DNA of 64,000 nucleotides, taken from NCBI RefSeq assembly GCF_018437505.1, contig NZ_CP072467.1, positions 2,790,001 through 2,854,000 on the forward strand. The letters run 5' to 3'. This document shows, piece by piece, positions 1-8,235 of this stretch (position 1 is its first letter; every line of letters starts with the position of its first letter). The notes below the pieces were generated by a model. It searched no databases. It saw nothing but the letters and a program-made list of their open reading frames with translations, and was not told the DNA's origin. Source of the stretch: Spiractinospora alimapuensis. Lineage in GTDB: Bacteria > Actinomycetota > Actinomycetes > Streptosporangiales > Streptosporangiaceae. Made by a program: the position numbers and the translations under genes.

Positions 1-1047
1 GATCTCGGTGGCCTCACCGTCGAGCACCACGGCGTTGTCCTGCGCCTCCACCGCCTCCTGGGTGGAGGTCGAGTCGTGGTTGCCCCGGACCCACACGTAG
101 GGGACGTCGAGGTCGGAGATCTCGTCGGCGAACACGTCCTCGGCCGGGTTCCCGCGGTCGGTCAGGTCACCGGAGTCGACGATGAAGTCGGCCTGGAACT
201 GGTCGCGCAGGGAGCTGATGATCGTCCACGCCGCCGGGTTGAGATGGATGTCGGAGACGTGCAGCACCCGCACCGTGGACTCGTCGTCCTCCTCGTACAC
301 CGGGAGCGTCGACGTCACCTGGTACAGCGTGGAGACGTTGCCCACGAGGCCGGCGAGCTGCTCCTGGTACTCCTCGAACCGGTCGACGACGTCGTAGGCG
401 TTGCCCACCACCTGGGGCGCGCCGGCGAGGAGGCCCGTGTATCGGGGTTCGGCGATGGCGTTGGCGTTGAACGTGCCGACGGCGGTGACACCGACCGCCC
501 CCAGCGTCACCAGGGCGCCCGCGGTGGCCCCGGCGGTGCGGCGGACGTCCCGGAACAGGACGCCGCCCGCCAGCGCGGCGCCGAGGACCCCGAAGAGCAG
601 CGCGTGCGCTCCCATCCGGATCACGCCGTCGCGCACCTCGGAGGCCACCGACTCCGCCATCCGGTTGATCGCGTCGGGATCGTCGATGATCTCCTCGGCG
701 GCGTCCAGGCGGATCTCGACGATACGGGCGTCGATCCGGAGCGGTCCCGTGTGGGTGTCGAAGCTGAGCCGCCCCAACGGGGAGACGTCCACCACGGTCT
801 CGCCCTGCAGCGCGGGGCGGAGGGAGAGCTGGACGTCGGCGGGCCCGATCGCCGTGGTGACCGATCCGCCGGCGGCGACGCCCACTCCGGCCCCACCGAC
901 GCCGACCAGCAGCACCAGGACGACACGGGTGACGCGGGCGCGGGCGAAGGTCCGCAGGCGGTCACGCAGTCTCGCGCCTGGGCCGGCCGCGAGTCCGCGT
1001 CCGGCCGCGCGCAGGCGATTCCACAGGTATCTCAGTGTTTCCCGCAT
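1..1047 (-). CDS. Metallophosphoesterase, membrane-anchored (3' end outside window)
   Basis: The minus-strand frame is open from ATG at 1047 to the window edge (349 codons), so the C-terminus is missing. Residues near 30-50 form a transmembrane stretch; a second hydrophobic block follows in the middle (around residues 150-190). The last third has calcineurin-type phosphoesterase motifs in order: D-x-H in VLHVSDIHLNP, GDLTDRGNP and VRGNHDS, the residues that bind the two metal ions. It probably hydrolyses a phosphoester at the membrane; the substrate cannot be told. The usual later histidine motifs would lie beyond base 1. Confidence 0.85.
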   Translation of the reverse strand, partial: MRETLRYLWNRLRAAGRGLAAGPGARLRDRLRTFARARVTRVVLVLLVGVGGAGVGVAAGGSVTTAIGPADVQLSLRPALQGETVVDVSPLGRLSFDTHTGPLRIDARIVEIRLDAAEEIIDDPDAINRMAESVASEVRDGVIRMGAHALLFGVLGAALAGGVLFRDVRRTAGATAGALVTLGAVGVTAVGTFNANAIAEPRYTGLLAGAPQVVGNAYDVVDRFEEYQEQLAGLVGNVSTLYQVTSTLPVYEEDDESTVRVLHVSDIHLNPAAWTIISSLRDQFQADFIVDSGDLTDRGNPAEDVFADEISDLDVPYVWVRGNHDSTSTQEAVEAQDNAVVLDGEATEI

Positions 1048-1162
1048 CGGTTCGGAACCCCCGGTACGTCACTCACACACCGATCACTCCGCCCCTTCCG
1101 CGGTGGCCCCCCGACCATGATCAGCGGCGCTGCTCGGGGAGCGCGTTGGTCCTACTCCCTCA

Positions 1163-1522
1163 TCAGGCCCAACCCAGCTCAGCCAACCGATCGTCCTCGA
1201 TCCCGAAATGGTGGGCTATCTCATGGATCACTGTGACCGCGACCTCATGCACCACGTCCTCGTAGTTCTCGCACAGCCGGAGCGTGGGGTTCATGAAGAT
1301 CATGATGTGGTCGGGAAGCACGCCACCGTAGGAGTCACCGCGTTCAGTGAGCGGGGTCCCGTCGTAGAGGCCCAGCAGTCCGGGCTCCTCGGGTGGGGGT
1401 TCCTCCTCCACGAAGACCGCGACATTGTCCATGAGGTTCGCGAGTTCGACCGGAATCCGGTCGAGGGCTTCGCTGACCAGGTCTTCGAACTCTCTCCGCG
1501 TCATTTCGAGCACATCGCCCAT
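1163..1522 (-). CDS. Zincin-like metallopeptidase family protein (DUF1025 type)
   Basis: A 119-aa protein with a zinc-peptidase motif HEIAH at residues 100-104, followed by HFGIEDDRL, the pattern of the small PF06262 metallopeptidase family common in actinobacteria. Length is normal for that family. The ATG at 1522 has no clear Shine-Dalgarno sequence, so a leaderless mRNA or a start at the second ATG (residue 7) is possible. It stands alone between the phosphoesterase and a divergent MFS gene. Substrate unknown. Confidence 0.85.
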   Translation of the reverse strand: MGDVLEMTRREFEDLVSEALDRIPVELANLMDNVAVFVEEEPPPEEPGLLGLYDGTPLTERGDSYGGVLPDHIMIFMNPTLRLCENYEDVVHEVAVTVIHEIAHHFGIEDDRLAELGWA

Positions 1523-1690
1523 TGTGCTTGGGCCGCACGTTCGCCGTCGAGATTGGTCGATCAGGTTGCGTCTTGACCACCAATCGGGGACATTGAGTCA
1601 CGACAAGCCAACCAATAGTGATGCATACGCCCGGAAGTCTGTGGCCCCCCGGCGGCGACACCGACCGAGGGGGCTCGTTGGGAGAGTCCG

Positions 1691-3025
1691 GTGGGCAAAG
1701 CGCGTGCCGACGACCACGACCACCCGCCCGACGCCGCGAAGCCACTCCCGCCTCCGCGAATACCCCGACAGCGGGCCGCGGCCGAGAGCGCGAACGGGGC
1801 GACCTACCGAAAGGTGCTCGCCGTCGGGGAGTTCCGCGCCGTGTGGCTTGGCCACGCGGTGTCCACGATTTCGTCGAACCTGCTGCTCCTCTCGGTGGCG
1901 ATGCTCGTCTACCAGCGGACGGGCATGCCGGCCGCCGCGGGGTTCACGGTGGCGCTCACCTTGCTGCCCCCCATCTTCGCGGGACCGCTGCTGTCCATCA
2001 TCGCCGACCTCTGTCCTCGGCGCAGGGTCATGGTGATCAGCGATCTGGTTCGCGCCGCACTCATCGCGGCGATTGGACTTCCAGGCATGCCAATTTGGGG
2101 CATCTGGCTCCTGGTGGCGCTCGCGACTCTTCCGGGTGTCCCGCACAACGCCGCCCGCGCCGCCCTGCTCGCCGAGATCCTCCCCGGGAACCGCTATGTC
2201 ACCGGGTCGTCGCTGGCGCACATGACCTCACAGGTGAGCGTCATGTTCGGCCTGTTGCTCGGTGGGGTCGTGGTGTCGGCCATCGGCCCGGGTCCGGCGA
2301 TGCTGTACAACGGCCTGGGGTTCGTGGCGGCGGCGTTCATCGTCCTGGTCGGGGTCCGGTCGCGGCGGGCACCGCGACCGTCGGGCCCGCGCCACCAGGG
2401 ACTGTGGGCGATCACCGCCGAGGGCGCGGTTCTGGTCTTCAGCGATCCGCGGCTGCGCACCCTCGCGCTGTTGTCGTGGCTCGCCGGGTTCTACGTGATT
2501 CCCTCCGGGCTCGCCGCCCCGCTGGCCGACGAGATGGACGCTGGCGCGAGCGGGATGAGTCTGCTCATGGCCGCCGTACCGGCGGGTGCGCTGATCGGCA
2601 GCATCGTCTGGACGCGACTGGTGCCTCCCGCCCCCCGAGCGCGCCTCCTGGCGGTGCTGGCGGCCTTCGCGTCCCTCCCCCTCGTCGGAATCGCGTTCGA
2701 CCTGCCGCTGGAGCTGGTCGCCCTGCTGCTCCTCGTCTCCGGCGTGTTCGGGGCCTACCAGTTCGTCGCCAACGCCACGTTCGTGCTGTGCGCGCCCGCG
2801 AGTGGCCGGGGTCGCACGTTCGGCGTGGCCTCCGCGGGGCTTCAGTCCTCCCAGGGCTTGGGGATCCTGGCGGGCAGCGTCCTCGCGGGGAGCATCGGCG
2901 CCCACTCGACGATCGCCGTCGCGGGTGCCGGGGGCGCGATCTGCGCGTTGGCGCTCATCCCTACGTGGCGCAAGGTCGCGCCCAGCACGATCGAACCTCT
3001 CCAGGAGTCAGAGCAGAGAACGTAG
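1691..3025 (+). CDS. MFS transporter
   Basis: A 444-aa protein starting with GTG. After a proline-rich cytoplasmic tail of about 45 residues come roughly 10-12 hydrophobic segments, with a basic loop ADLCPRRRVM after the second segment, as in MFS transporters. It resembles the MFS branch that lacks a clear substrate signature (enterobactin/drug exporter-like), so export is an inference. The gene ends 36 bp from the convergent PspC gene. Confidence 0.85.
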   Translation: MGKARADDHDHPPDAAKPLPPPRIPRQRAAAESANGATYRKVLAVGEFRAVWLGHAVSTISSNLLLLSVAMLVYQRTGMPAAAGFTVALTLLPPIFAGPLLSIIADLCPRRRVMVISDLVRAALIAAIGLPGMPIWGIWLLVALATLPGVPHNAARAALLAEILPGNRYVTGSSLAHMTSQVSVMFGLLLGGVVVSAIGPGPAMLYNGLGFVAAAFIVLVGVRSRRAPRPSGPRHQGLWAITAEGAVLVFSDPRLRTLALLSWLAGFYVIPSGLAAPLADEMDAGASGMSLLMAAVPAGALIGSIVWTRLVPPAPRARLLAVLAAFASLPLVGIAFDLPLELVALLLLVSGVFGAYQFVANATFVLCAPASGRGRTFGVASAGLQSSQGLGILAGSVLAGSIGAHSTIAVAGAGGAICALALIPTWRKVAPSTIEPLQESEQRT

Positions 3026-3060
3026 TCTCCCGTGCTTCCCCCGGATTCCCGCACGGCGAC

Positions 3061-3300
3061 TCAGTTCTTCTTGGTGAAGGAGCCGATGATGTTCTCCAGC
3101 ACGGAGCTCGGCGCCCCGCTCTCCGGGATGACCAGCCAGGCGATGATGTAGAGAAGGATGCCGCTCCCACCGAAGAGGGTGAAGACGGCGAACGCGAGAC
3201 GGATGATGTTGGCGTCCACGTTGAAGTACTCGCCGATGCCTCCACAGACACCGGTCAGGAGACGGTTGTTGACGCTGCGTCGTAGCTTCTTGTCGCTCAT
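3061..3300 (-). CDS. PspC domain protein
   Basis: A 79-aa protein starting at ATG 3300 (an upstream in-frame extension to 3480 is rejected because family homology starts at MSDKKLRRS). It has the PspC N-terminal pattern, basic start then LLTGVCGGIGEYFNVD, followed by one long transmembrane segment LLYIIAWLVIP and a short tail. PspC-type proteins sit in the membrane and respond to envelope stress; here there is no partner gene. Confidence 0.88.
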   Translation of the reverse strand: MSDKKLRRSVNNRLLTGVCGGIGEYFNVDANIIRLAFAVFTLFGGSGILLYIIAWLVIPESGAPSSVLENIIGSFTKKN

Positions 3301-3554
3301 ACCTCTACCGTGCCCCAAATAGGCCGCGACGTGCATCGGGCACGCCCCTGGCCTGTCCCTGAGTCGACCCTCACCTGGGGTAGAGGGCTCCCTGGCCGCG
3401 GTCTCGCGCCCCCGTGTCGGGGGCTCAGGGGCGACCCGCGAGCCACGGTCGGCCAGCGCATATCCGGACGGCGGTCGCACGAGCTTTCGCCGAGGGTGGT
3501 GCGAACCTAGGCTTGGGGTGCGCTGTCCATCGTCCGATGTCAGGAGTTGACACT

Positions 3555-4361
3555 GTGCCCGATCCCCACGGTTCCCCCCAGCGTCCCCCTGCGTTCGACA
3601 CGTCCGTCCCGCACTCGGCGCGGGTCATGAACTACTGGCTCGGCGGAAAGGACTGGTACCCGGCGGACCGGGCGATGGGCGACCAGATCCTTGAGTCGTT
3701 TCCCGAGATCGTGGCGGTGATGCGGGCCGACCGGGTCTTCCTGGAGCGCGCCGTCACCTTCCTCGTGCGGGACGCGGGAGTGCGGCAGTTCCTCGACCTC
3801 GGCACCGGGCTTCCCACGGCCAACAACACGCACGAGGTCGCGCAGGCCATCGCCCCGGAGTCGCGGATCGTCTACGTCGACAACGATCCGTTGGTGTTGA
3901 CCCACGCCCGGGCGCTACTCACGAGCGCCCCTCAGGGGGCGACGGAGTACGTGGACGCCGACGTCCGGGACACCGACCGGATCCTCACAGAGGCGGCCGC
4001 GACCCTGGACTTCTCGAAGCCCATCGCCGTGTCCCTGCTGGGGATCACCACGCACCTCGAGGACGACGAGGCGTACGGGGTGGTGCGACGCTACGTGGAC
4101 GCCCTGCCGGTGGGGAGCTATCTCGCCCTGTGCGACTGCACCGACACCAGCGACGCGATCGTCCGAGCCGCCAGTCGGTGGAACGAGTCCGCCTCTCCCC
4201 CGGTGCGGCTGCGCACGATAGAGGGAATCACCAGCTTCTTCGACGGACTGGAGGTCCAGCCCCCGGGTGTGGTTCCCGCGCTGCGCTGGCGGCCGGGTCA
4301 CACCGACATCGGGGGCGTGAAGGACGTCGACCTCTACGGCGGGATCGGTCGGAAGGTCTGA
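3555..4361 (+). CDS. SAM-dependent methyltransferase, DUF574 family
   Basis: A 268-aa protein from GTG 3555, chosen because AGGAG at 3542-3546 lies 8 nt upstream; ATG 3537 is an alternative. Family marks: N-terminal ARVMNYWLGGKDWYPADR, the SAM-binding motif FLDLGTGLPTANNTHEVAQ and VYVDNDPLVLTHARALL. DUF574 (PF04672) proteins are abundant in Streptomyces and relatives; their acceptors are mostly unknown. Monocistronic; divergent from the PspC gene. Confidence 0.9.
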   Translation: MPDPHGSPQRPPAFDTSVPHSARVMNYWLGGKDWYPADRAMGDQILESFPEIVAVMRADRVFLERAVTFLVRDAGVRQFLDLGTGLPTANNTHEVAQAIAPESRIVYVDNDPLVLTHARALLTSAPQGATEYVDADVRDTDRILTEAAATLDFSKPIAVSLLGITTHLEDDEAYGVVRRYVDALPVGSYLALCDCTDTSDAIVRAASRWNESASPPVRLRTIEGITSFFDGLEVQPPGVVPALRWRPGHTDIGGVKDVDLYGGIGRKV

Positions 4362-4643
4362 CGCCCGACTCCGATCGCGCCGGTGGAGCATCGCCACCGT
4401 ACCCCGGTGCCCCACACTCAGGGCCGTCCACCGTCGCCTGGCCGGCACGCGGCGAACGACACCTCCGCGACCCGGACTATCGGAGGAAAGGTCAGCGGGC
4501 GCGGCCGCCCAGGGAGGGGTGTTGGGCGGCCACGCCCGCGGGTGCCACCGTGCGGCGGGAGTGGGAAAAGGTTCCGCACGGCGGCTGGAAGACCTGCCGG
4601 CCGAGCGCACTGGCGCCTGCGCTCGCCCGGCAGGTGGCTCTAT
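4362..4643. other. Intergenic region, convergent genes
   Basis: Between the methyltransferase stop and the ATPase stop. No gene is supported here; open frames lack ribosome sites and family features. No perfect long hairpin was found. Confidence 0.5.
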
Positions 4644-5129
4644 TTATGTTGTACGAGGAATGGAGAACGCGGCCCAGACGACCTTGCCGCGACCATCCCT
4701 GTGCTCCCAGCCCCATTCCTGGCTGAAGCGTTCCACCAGGTGAAGCCCGCGTCCCGACTCCGCGGTCTCGTCCACGCGGGCCAGGGCCGGCTCCCGTGAG
4801 CTGGAGTCGGAGACCTGACACACTACGGCAGAACGTCCGCGGAACAGGCGCAGTTCGATTTGTTCGTCGGCGTGTCCCTTGTCGGAGGCATGCCGCCAGG
4901 CGTTGGTGACCAGCTCCGAGACGACCAGCCGGACGTCCTCGCACAACTGTGCGAGTCCCCAGCGAGCCAGGACCGACACGCTGAAGTCCCGCGCGTGTCC
5001 GGCCGCGGTCTCCTGACCGGCAAGGCCGCACACGGCGGTGTCCGCCGCAGCGTGGCTGTCGCTGGCTGAGAGCGCCGGCTTCCCGGTACCGCCCTCGGCC
5101 TCTAGGTCTGGCGAGTTCATCACGTCCAT
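4644..5129 (-). CDS. ATP-binding protein, anti-sigma-factor-like HATPase
   Basis: A 161-aa protein, start ATG 5129 with GGGGA about 5 nt upstream. It has a single GHKL-type ATPase domain: N box LVVSELVTNAWRHA and G box ESGRGLHLVERFSQEWGWE. Stand-alone HATPase_c_2 proteins of this size are relatives of RsbW/SpoIIAB anti-sigma factors. In actinobacteria they are often encoded next to XRE-DUF5753 and DUF397 genes, exactly as here. It is divergent from the XRE gene across a 238-bp promoter region with a palindrome. Confidence 0.88.
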   Translation of the reverse strand: MDVMNSPDLEAEGGTGKPALSASDSHAAADTAVCGLAGQETAAGHARDFSVSVLARWGLAQLCEDVRLVVSELVTNAWRHASDKGHADEQIELRLFRGRSAVVCQVSDSSSREPALARVDETAESGRGLHLVERFSQEWGWEHRDGRGKVVWAAFSIPRTT

Positions 5130-5199
5130 CGCGTTCCCCACAGAGGTCTGCTCCCGACCTCTTGCACACCCACCCCTGCACACTCAAATGCAAGAACGG

Positions 5200-5211
5200 A
5201 TGCACGTGCAA
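5200..5211. promoter_or_regulatory. Palindrome TGCACGTGCA, candidate operator of the XRE regulator
   Basis: The 10-bp palindrome TGCACGTGCA (5201-5210) lies in the divergent promoter region between the HATPase gene (start 5129) and the XRE gene (start 5368). The same core occurs upstream of the DUF397 gene at 6613-6622. Occurrence in front of all three members of the trio suggests a shared operator (inference). Confidence 0.45.
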
Positions 5212-5367
5212 TTGAAATCACAGCTATGGTAACCGACGGGGGCCCGGTATTGGAATGGTGCGGACCAGGAATTTACCCTTCGGGTCGGCAGCGCCCGAGA
5301 TCACGCGTGATGGACCCTCAGGGACCGCCCGGGTAGAGTCCATGATCCGTTGGAAGGGCAGGACCCC

Positions 5368-6273
5368 ATGGCCACAGAGCACCCTGTCGACAACCTGGCC
5401 GTCACCGAGCTCGTCGCGCACTCCCGTGGCGGGCCGACCGTCATGCGCATCCTCCTGGGCTCGCAGCTCCGCCGGATGCGCCTCGCGCGGGGCATCTCGC
5501 GGGAGGACGCGGGGTTCGCGATCCGCGCCTCACACGCCAAGATCACGCGGTTGGAACGGGGCCAGGTCGGCTTCAAGATCCGTGACGTCGAGGACCTGCT
5601 GACGCTGTACGGTCTCACCGACCCGAAGGAACGGGCGGCGATGATCGACCTGGTGCGCCAGGCCAACGCCCACGGCTGGTGGCACAAGCACAGCGACGTC
5701 CTACCGAGCTGGTTCAACGTCTACATGGGCCTGGAGGAGGCGGCCTCCGTCATCCGCGCCTTCGAGGTGCAGTTCGTGCCGGGGCTGCTACAGACCGAGG
5801 CCTACGCGCGCGCCGTCATCGGACTCTCGCGCACCGCGACGACGACCGCCGAGATCGACAGCCGGGTGGACATGCGGATGCGGCGCAAGGAACGTCTCCT
5901 CGAGGGCGGCTCCCGCCTGTGGGCCGTGATCGACGAGGCCGGATTGCGGCGGCCCTACGGGGGTGACGACGTGTTACGCGAGCAGCTTGACCACCTGATC
6001 CAGCTCGCCGACCACCCCAGGGTCACGATCCAGCTCGCGCCGTTCTCGATGGGCGGGCACCCAGCGGCGGGCGGTCCGTTCACCATCCTGCGTTTCGCGT
6101 CGGACCAGCTCCCTGACATCGTCTACCTGGAACAGTTGGCCAGCGCCCTCTACCTCGACAAGTACGAGGAGACGCACGGCTACACCGAGATCATGGACCA
6201 CGTGACGATCCAGGCCCCGGTACCCGCCGAAACCCCCGCCCTGTTGGCACGGATCCGGGACTCCCTTCCCTAG
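5368..6273 (+). CDS. XRE family transcriptional regulator, DUF5753 domain
   Basis: A 301-aa protein; start ATG 5368 preceded by GGAAGG and AGGA. An N-terminal helix-turn-helix (about residues 30-85, LRRMRLARGISREDAGFAIRAS) is followed by a DUF5753 region carrying QFVPGLLQTEAYARAVI. This is the WhiJ-like family of Streptomyces and relatives, which usually acts with a DUF397 partner. The partner lies 387 bp downstream and the HATPase is divergent upstream. Confidence 0.92.
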   Translation: MATEHPVDNLAVTELVAHSRGGPTVMRILLGSQLRRMRLARGISREDAGFAIRASHAKITRLERGQVGFKIRDVEDLLTLYGLTDPKERAAMIDLVRQANAHGWWHKHSDVLPSWFNVYMGLEEAASVIRAFEVQFVPGLLQTEAYARAVIGLSRTATTTAEIDSRVDMRMRRKERLLEGGSRLWAVIDEAGLRRPYGGDDVLREQLDHLIQLADHPRVTIQLAPFSMGGHPAAGGPFTILRFASDQLPDIVYLEQLASALYLDKYEETHGYTEIMDHVTIQAPVPAETPALLARIRDSLP

Positions 6274-6310
6274 GCCGACGCGCCGGAACCCTCTCCGTCT
6301 CTCCGTCCCG

Positions 6311-6341
6311 CGGGGCTCGCGGGGCTCGCGGGGCTCGCGGG
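6311..6341. repeat. Short tandem repeat, 9-bp unit CGGGGCTCG, about 3.3 copies
   Basis: Units at 6311-6319, 6320-6328 and 6329-6337 are identical and a fourth begins. It follows the XRE stop codon by 38 bp. Function unknown. Confidence 0.9.
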
Positions 6342-6573
6342 ACGCGCGTACGCGCACGGGCCGCCGCGCGGCGAGCTCATGGCGTCCCTCCCGCCCGGTC
6401 GGCGGTGAGCGGTCGACGACCAACGGCAAACCGGAAAATCTTGCCGTTTTCTGGACGTACCACCCATCCGACAACGTGTACGACATGCCGCCCCTGCGGC
6501 CGTCCGACTCCCGCGCCCGAGCCACCCCGCGGGGACCCTCGAAACGCGCAAACCCCTGTGGTTGAGAGCTTCT

Positions 6574-6625
6574 GTGCATCGGACGGACTTATCGTGCATC
6601 TACAATTACAAATGCACGTGCATTT
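6574..6625. promoter_or_regulatory. GTGCAT half-sites and perfect palindrome AAATGCACGTGCATTT
   Basis: A perfect 16-bp palindrome occupies 6610-6625, ending 35 bp before the DUF397 start. GTGCAT is also found at 6574-6579 and 6594-6599, 20 bp apart, i.e. on the same face of the helix. The TGCACGTGCA core matches the site at 5201-5210. Probable binding site of the local XRE protein (inference). Confidence 0.5.
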
Positions 6626-6660
6626 CCCCGCCCCTCGCCGATGTCAAAGGAGCCTTCGGC

Positions 6661-6873
6661 ATGCGACCGATCCATGGCGACACCTGGCGCAAGAGCAGCC
6701 ACAGCAATCCCAACGGCAACTGCGTGGAAGTGGCCACGGTCGGTCCACGGAAAACAGCGCTGCGTGACTCCCAGTCCCCCGGTGGCCCGGAGCTGGCCTA
6801 CCCCCACGCTGAGCTCGTCGTCTTCCTGCACTCCCTCAAGACCGAGACGCTCACCACGGCGAGCGACGGCTAG
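6661..6873 (+). CDS. DUF397 domain protein
   Basis: A 70-aa protein, ATG 6661 with AGGAG 8 nt upstream. The family pattern is clear: TWRKSSHSNPNGNCVEVA near the start, then LRDSQSPGG and a C-terminal block ending FLHSLK. DUF397 proteins are small partners of XRE-DUF5753 regulators in actinobacteria (WhiJ-type loci, in which the small protein modulates the DNA-binding protein). The matching regulator is just upstream. Confidence 0.92.
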   Translation: MRPIHGDTWRKSSHSNPNGNCVEVATVGPRKTALRDSQSPGGPELAYPHAELVVFLHSLKTETLTTASDG

Positions 6874-6971
6874 AACGGGACTCGCGACCGCGTCCCATCG
6901 AGGGTCCCCGGGAACGACCGGCGACGCGACCGTTGACGGGCGCGTGGCGAAGCCGGCCCGCGACGCGGAGA

Positions 6972-8015
6972 CTAGAGCCGAACCCCCCGCTCCGCGGCCT
7001 GGGACCGGAGACGGGACACGACCTGTTCGGCGGGAACCGCGGCGGCGCCGGTGAATCCCTCGCCTGCCCACAGGGCCATCCCGCCGGTGTCCCCCACCGC
7101 GGCGGCCTCCGCGCGCAGGGGTCGCGTCATGTGGTGGACCTCAGGGTAGGCGGCGGGTGCCGCCGGGTGCTCACCCATGAAACGGTTCTCCAGCCCCCGC
7201 GCGAGACGGCCGGTGAAGGCGCGCGTCAGCGCCGTCGTGGTGAACCCCGGATCACCGAGCGCACTCTTGTGCGCTGGGTGAGCTCCGCTTTCAGGACAAC
7301 GGAGGAACGCGGTACCGACCTGGACTCCGGCCGCACCCCTGGCCGTCAAGGTCGCGGCGTCCCGGCCCTCCGTCACACCGCCGGCGGCCACGACGGGAAC
7401 GTCCACGGCGTCGACGAGTGCCGACACCAGGTCCCGCACGGGGTACCCCGGGTCCGCCTCAGGGTCGAACGTCGCCCGGTGCCCACCGGCCTCCAGACCC
7501 TGCGCGCAGACCCCACCGGCCCCACGATCGACCGCCTGTCGGGCCTCTTCCGTACGGGTCACGCTCACCATGGTGAGGACGCCCGCCGCGTGGAAGCGGC
7601 GCAGGGTCTCCGCGTCGGGGCACCCGAAAGTGAAGCTCACCAGGGGGACGGCGAGCCGAATGGTGAGGTCGATCTTCTCCCGCCACCCGTCGTCGTCGTG
7701 CACGGGTTCACCCGCTCCGGGACCCAGTTCACGGCGGTAGCGACGCACCGCGTCCTCGTCCCCCGGTGGGCCTGGGACGAAGAGGTTCACGCCGAAGTCG
7801 ACCACGCCGGCGGCGCGCACCGTCGCGATCTGTTCCTCGAGCCGAGCCGTCGGAAGATATCCCCCGGCCAAGGATCCGAGACCGCCGGCGGTATCCACGG
7901 CGACGACGAATTCCGGGGTCCCCACGCCACCCGCCATCGGTGCGAGCAGCAGCGGCCGTTCCCGCAACAGTCCGGACAGATCGCGAGGTCCCGACGGACC
8001 AGACAGACGCGCCAC
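6972..8015 (-). CDS. Nitronate monooxygenase family protein
   Basis: A 347-aa TIM-barrel flavoprotein starting with GTG 8015 (GGGAGG upstream). Family marks of the 2-nitropropane dioxygenase type: PLLLAPMAGGVGTPE, VDFGVNLFVPG, VCAQGLEAGGHRATF, PVVAAGGVTEGRD and GVQVGTAFLRCPES. It probably oxidises alkyl nitronates with FMN, a detoxification role, though some homologues act on other substrates. Divergent from the ThDP enzyme gene. Confidence 0.9.
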   Translation of the reverse strand: MARLSGPSGPRDLSGLLRERPLLLAPMAGGVGTPEFVVAVDTAGGLGSLAGGYLPTARLEEQIATVRAAGVVDFGVNLFVPGPPGDEDAVRRYRRELGPGAGEPVHDDDGWREKIDLTIRLAVPLVSFTFGCPDAETLRRFHAAGVLTMVSVTRTEEARQAVDRGAGGVCAQGLEAGGHRATFDPEADPGYPVRDLVSALVDAVDVPVVAAGGVTEGRDAATLTARGAAGVQVGTAFLRCPESGAHPAHKSALGDPGFTTTALTRAFTGRLARGLENRFMGEHPAAPAAYPEVHHMTRPLRAEAAAVGDTGGMALWAGEGFTGAAAVPAEQVVSRLRSQAAERGVRL

Positions 8016-8235
8016 GTTCTCGTCCCTCCCACCGGCAGCGGACCCAGCCTACGGCGACGGCGGTGGCGGCCACGTACACGGGTCCCGTACGCGCGATGGT
8101 GCCCGGCGGGCTTCGACGACCCCTCAGGTAGGGATCCACTGTGTCGCCCGACACAGCGTGTAGGAGACACTCGGCGAAGCGGCCGTCGGCGACGGCCCGG
8201 GCAGCGCCCCGCCAGACACAACCGAGGGAGGCCCT

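Larger units (their letters stand above)
6274..6660. other. Intergenic region upstream of DUF397 gene
   Basis: Contains three tandem 9-bp units CGGGGCTCG and a string of GTGCAT half-sites leading to a 16-bp palindrome (separate entries). No gene is supported. Confidence 0.6.

Noticed and set aside
76-1236. Long plus-strand frame of 386 codons
   Set aside because: It is the opposite-strand shadow of the metallophosphoesterase gene and has no family motif.
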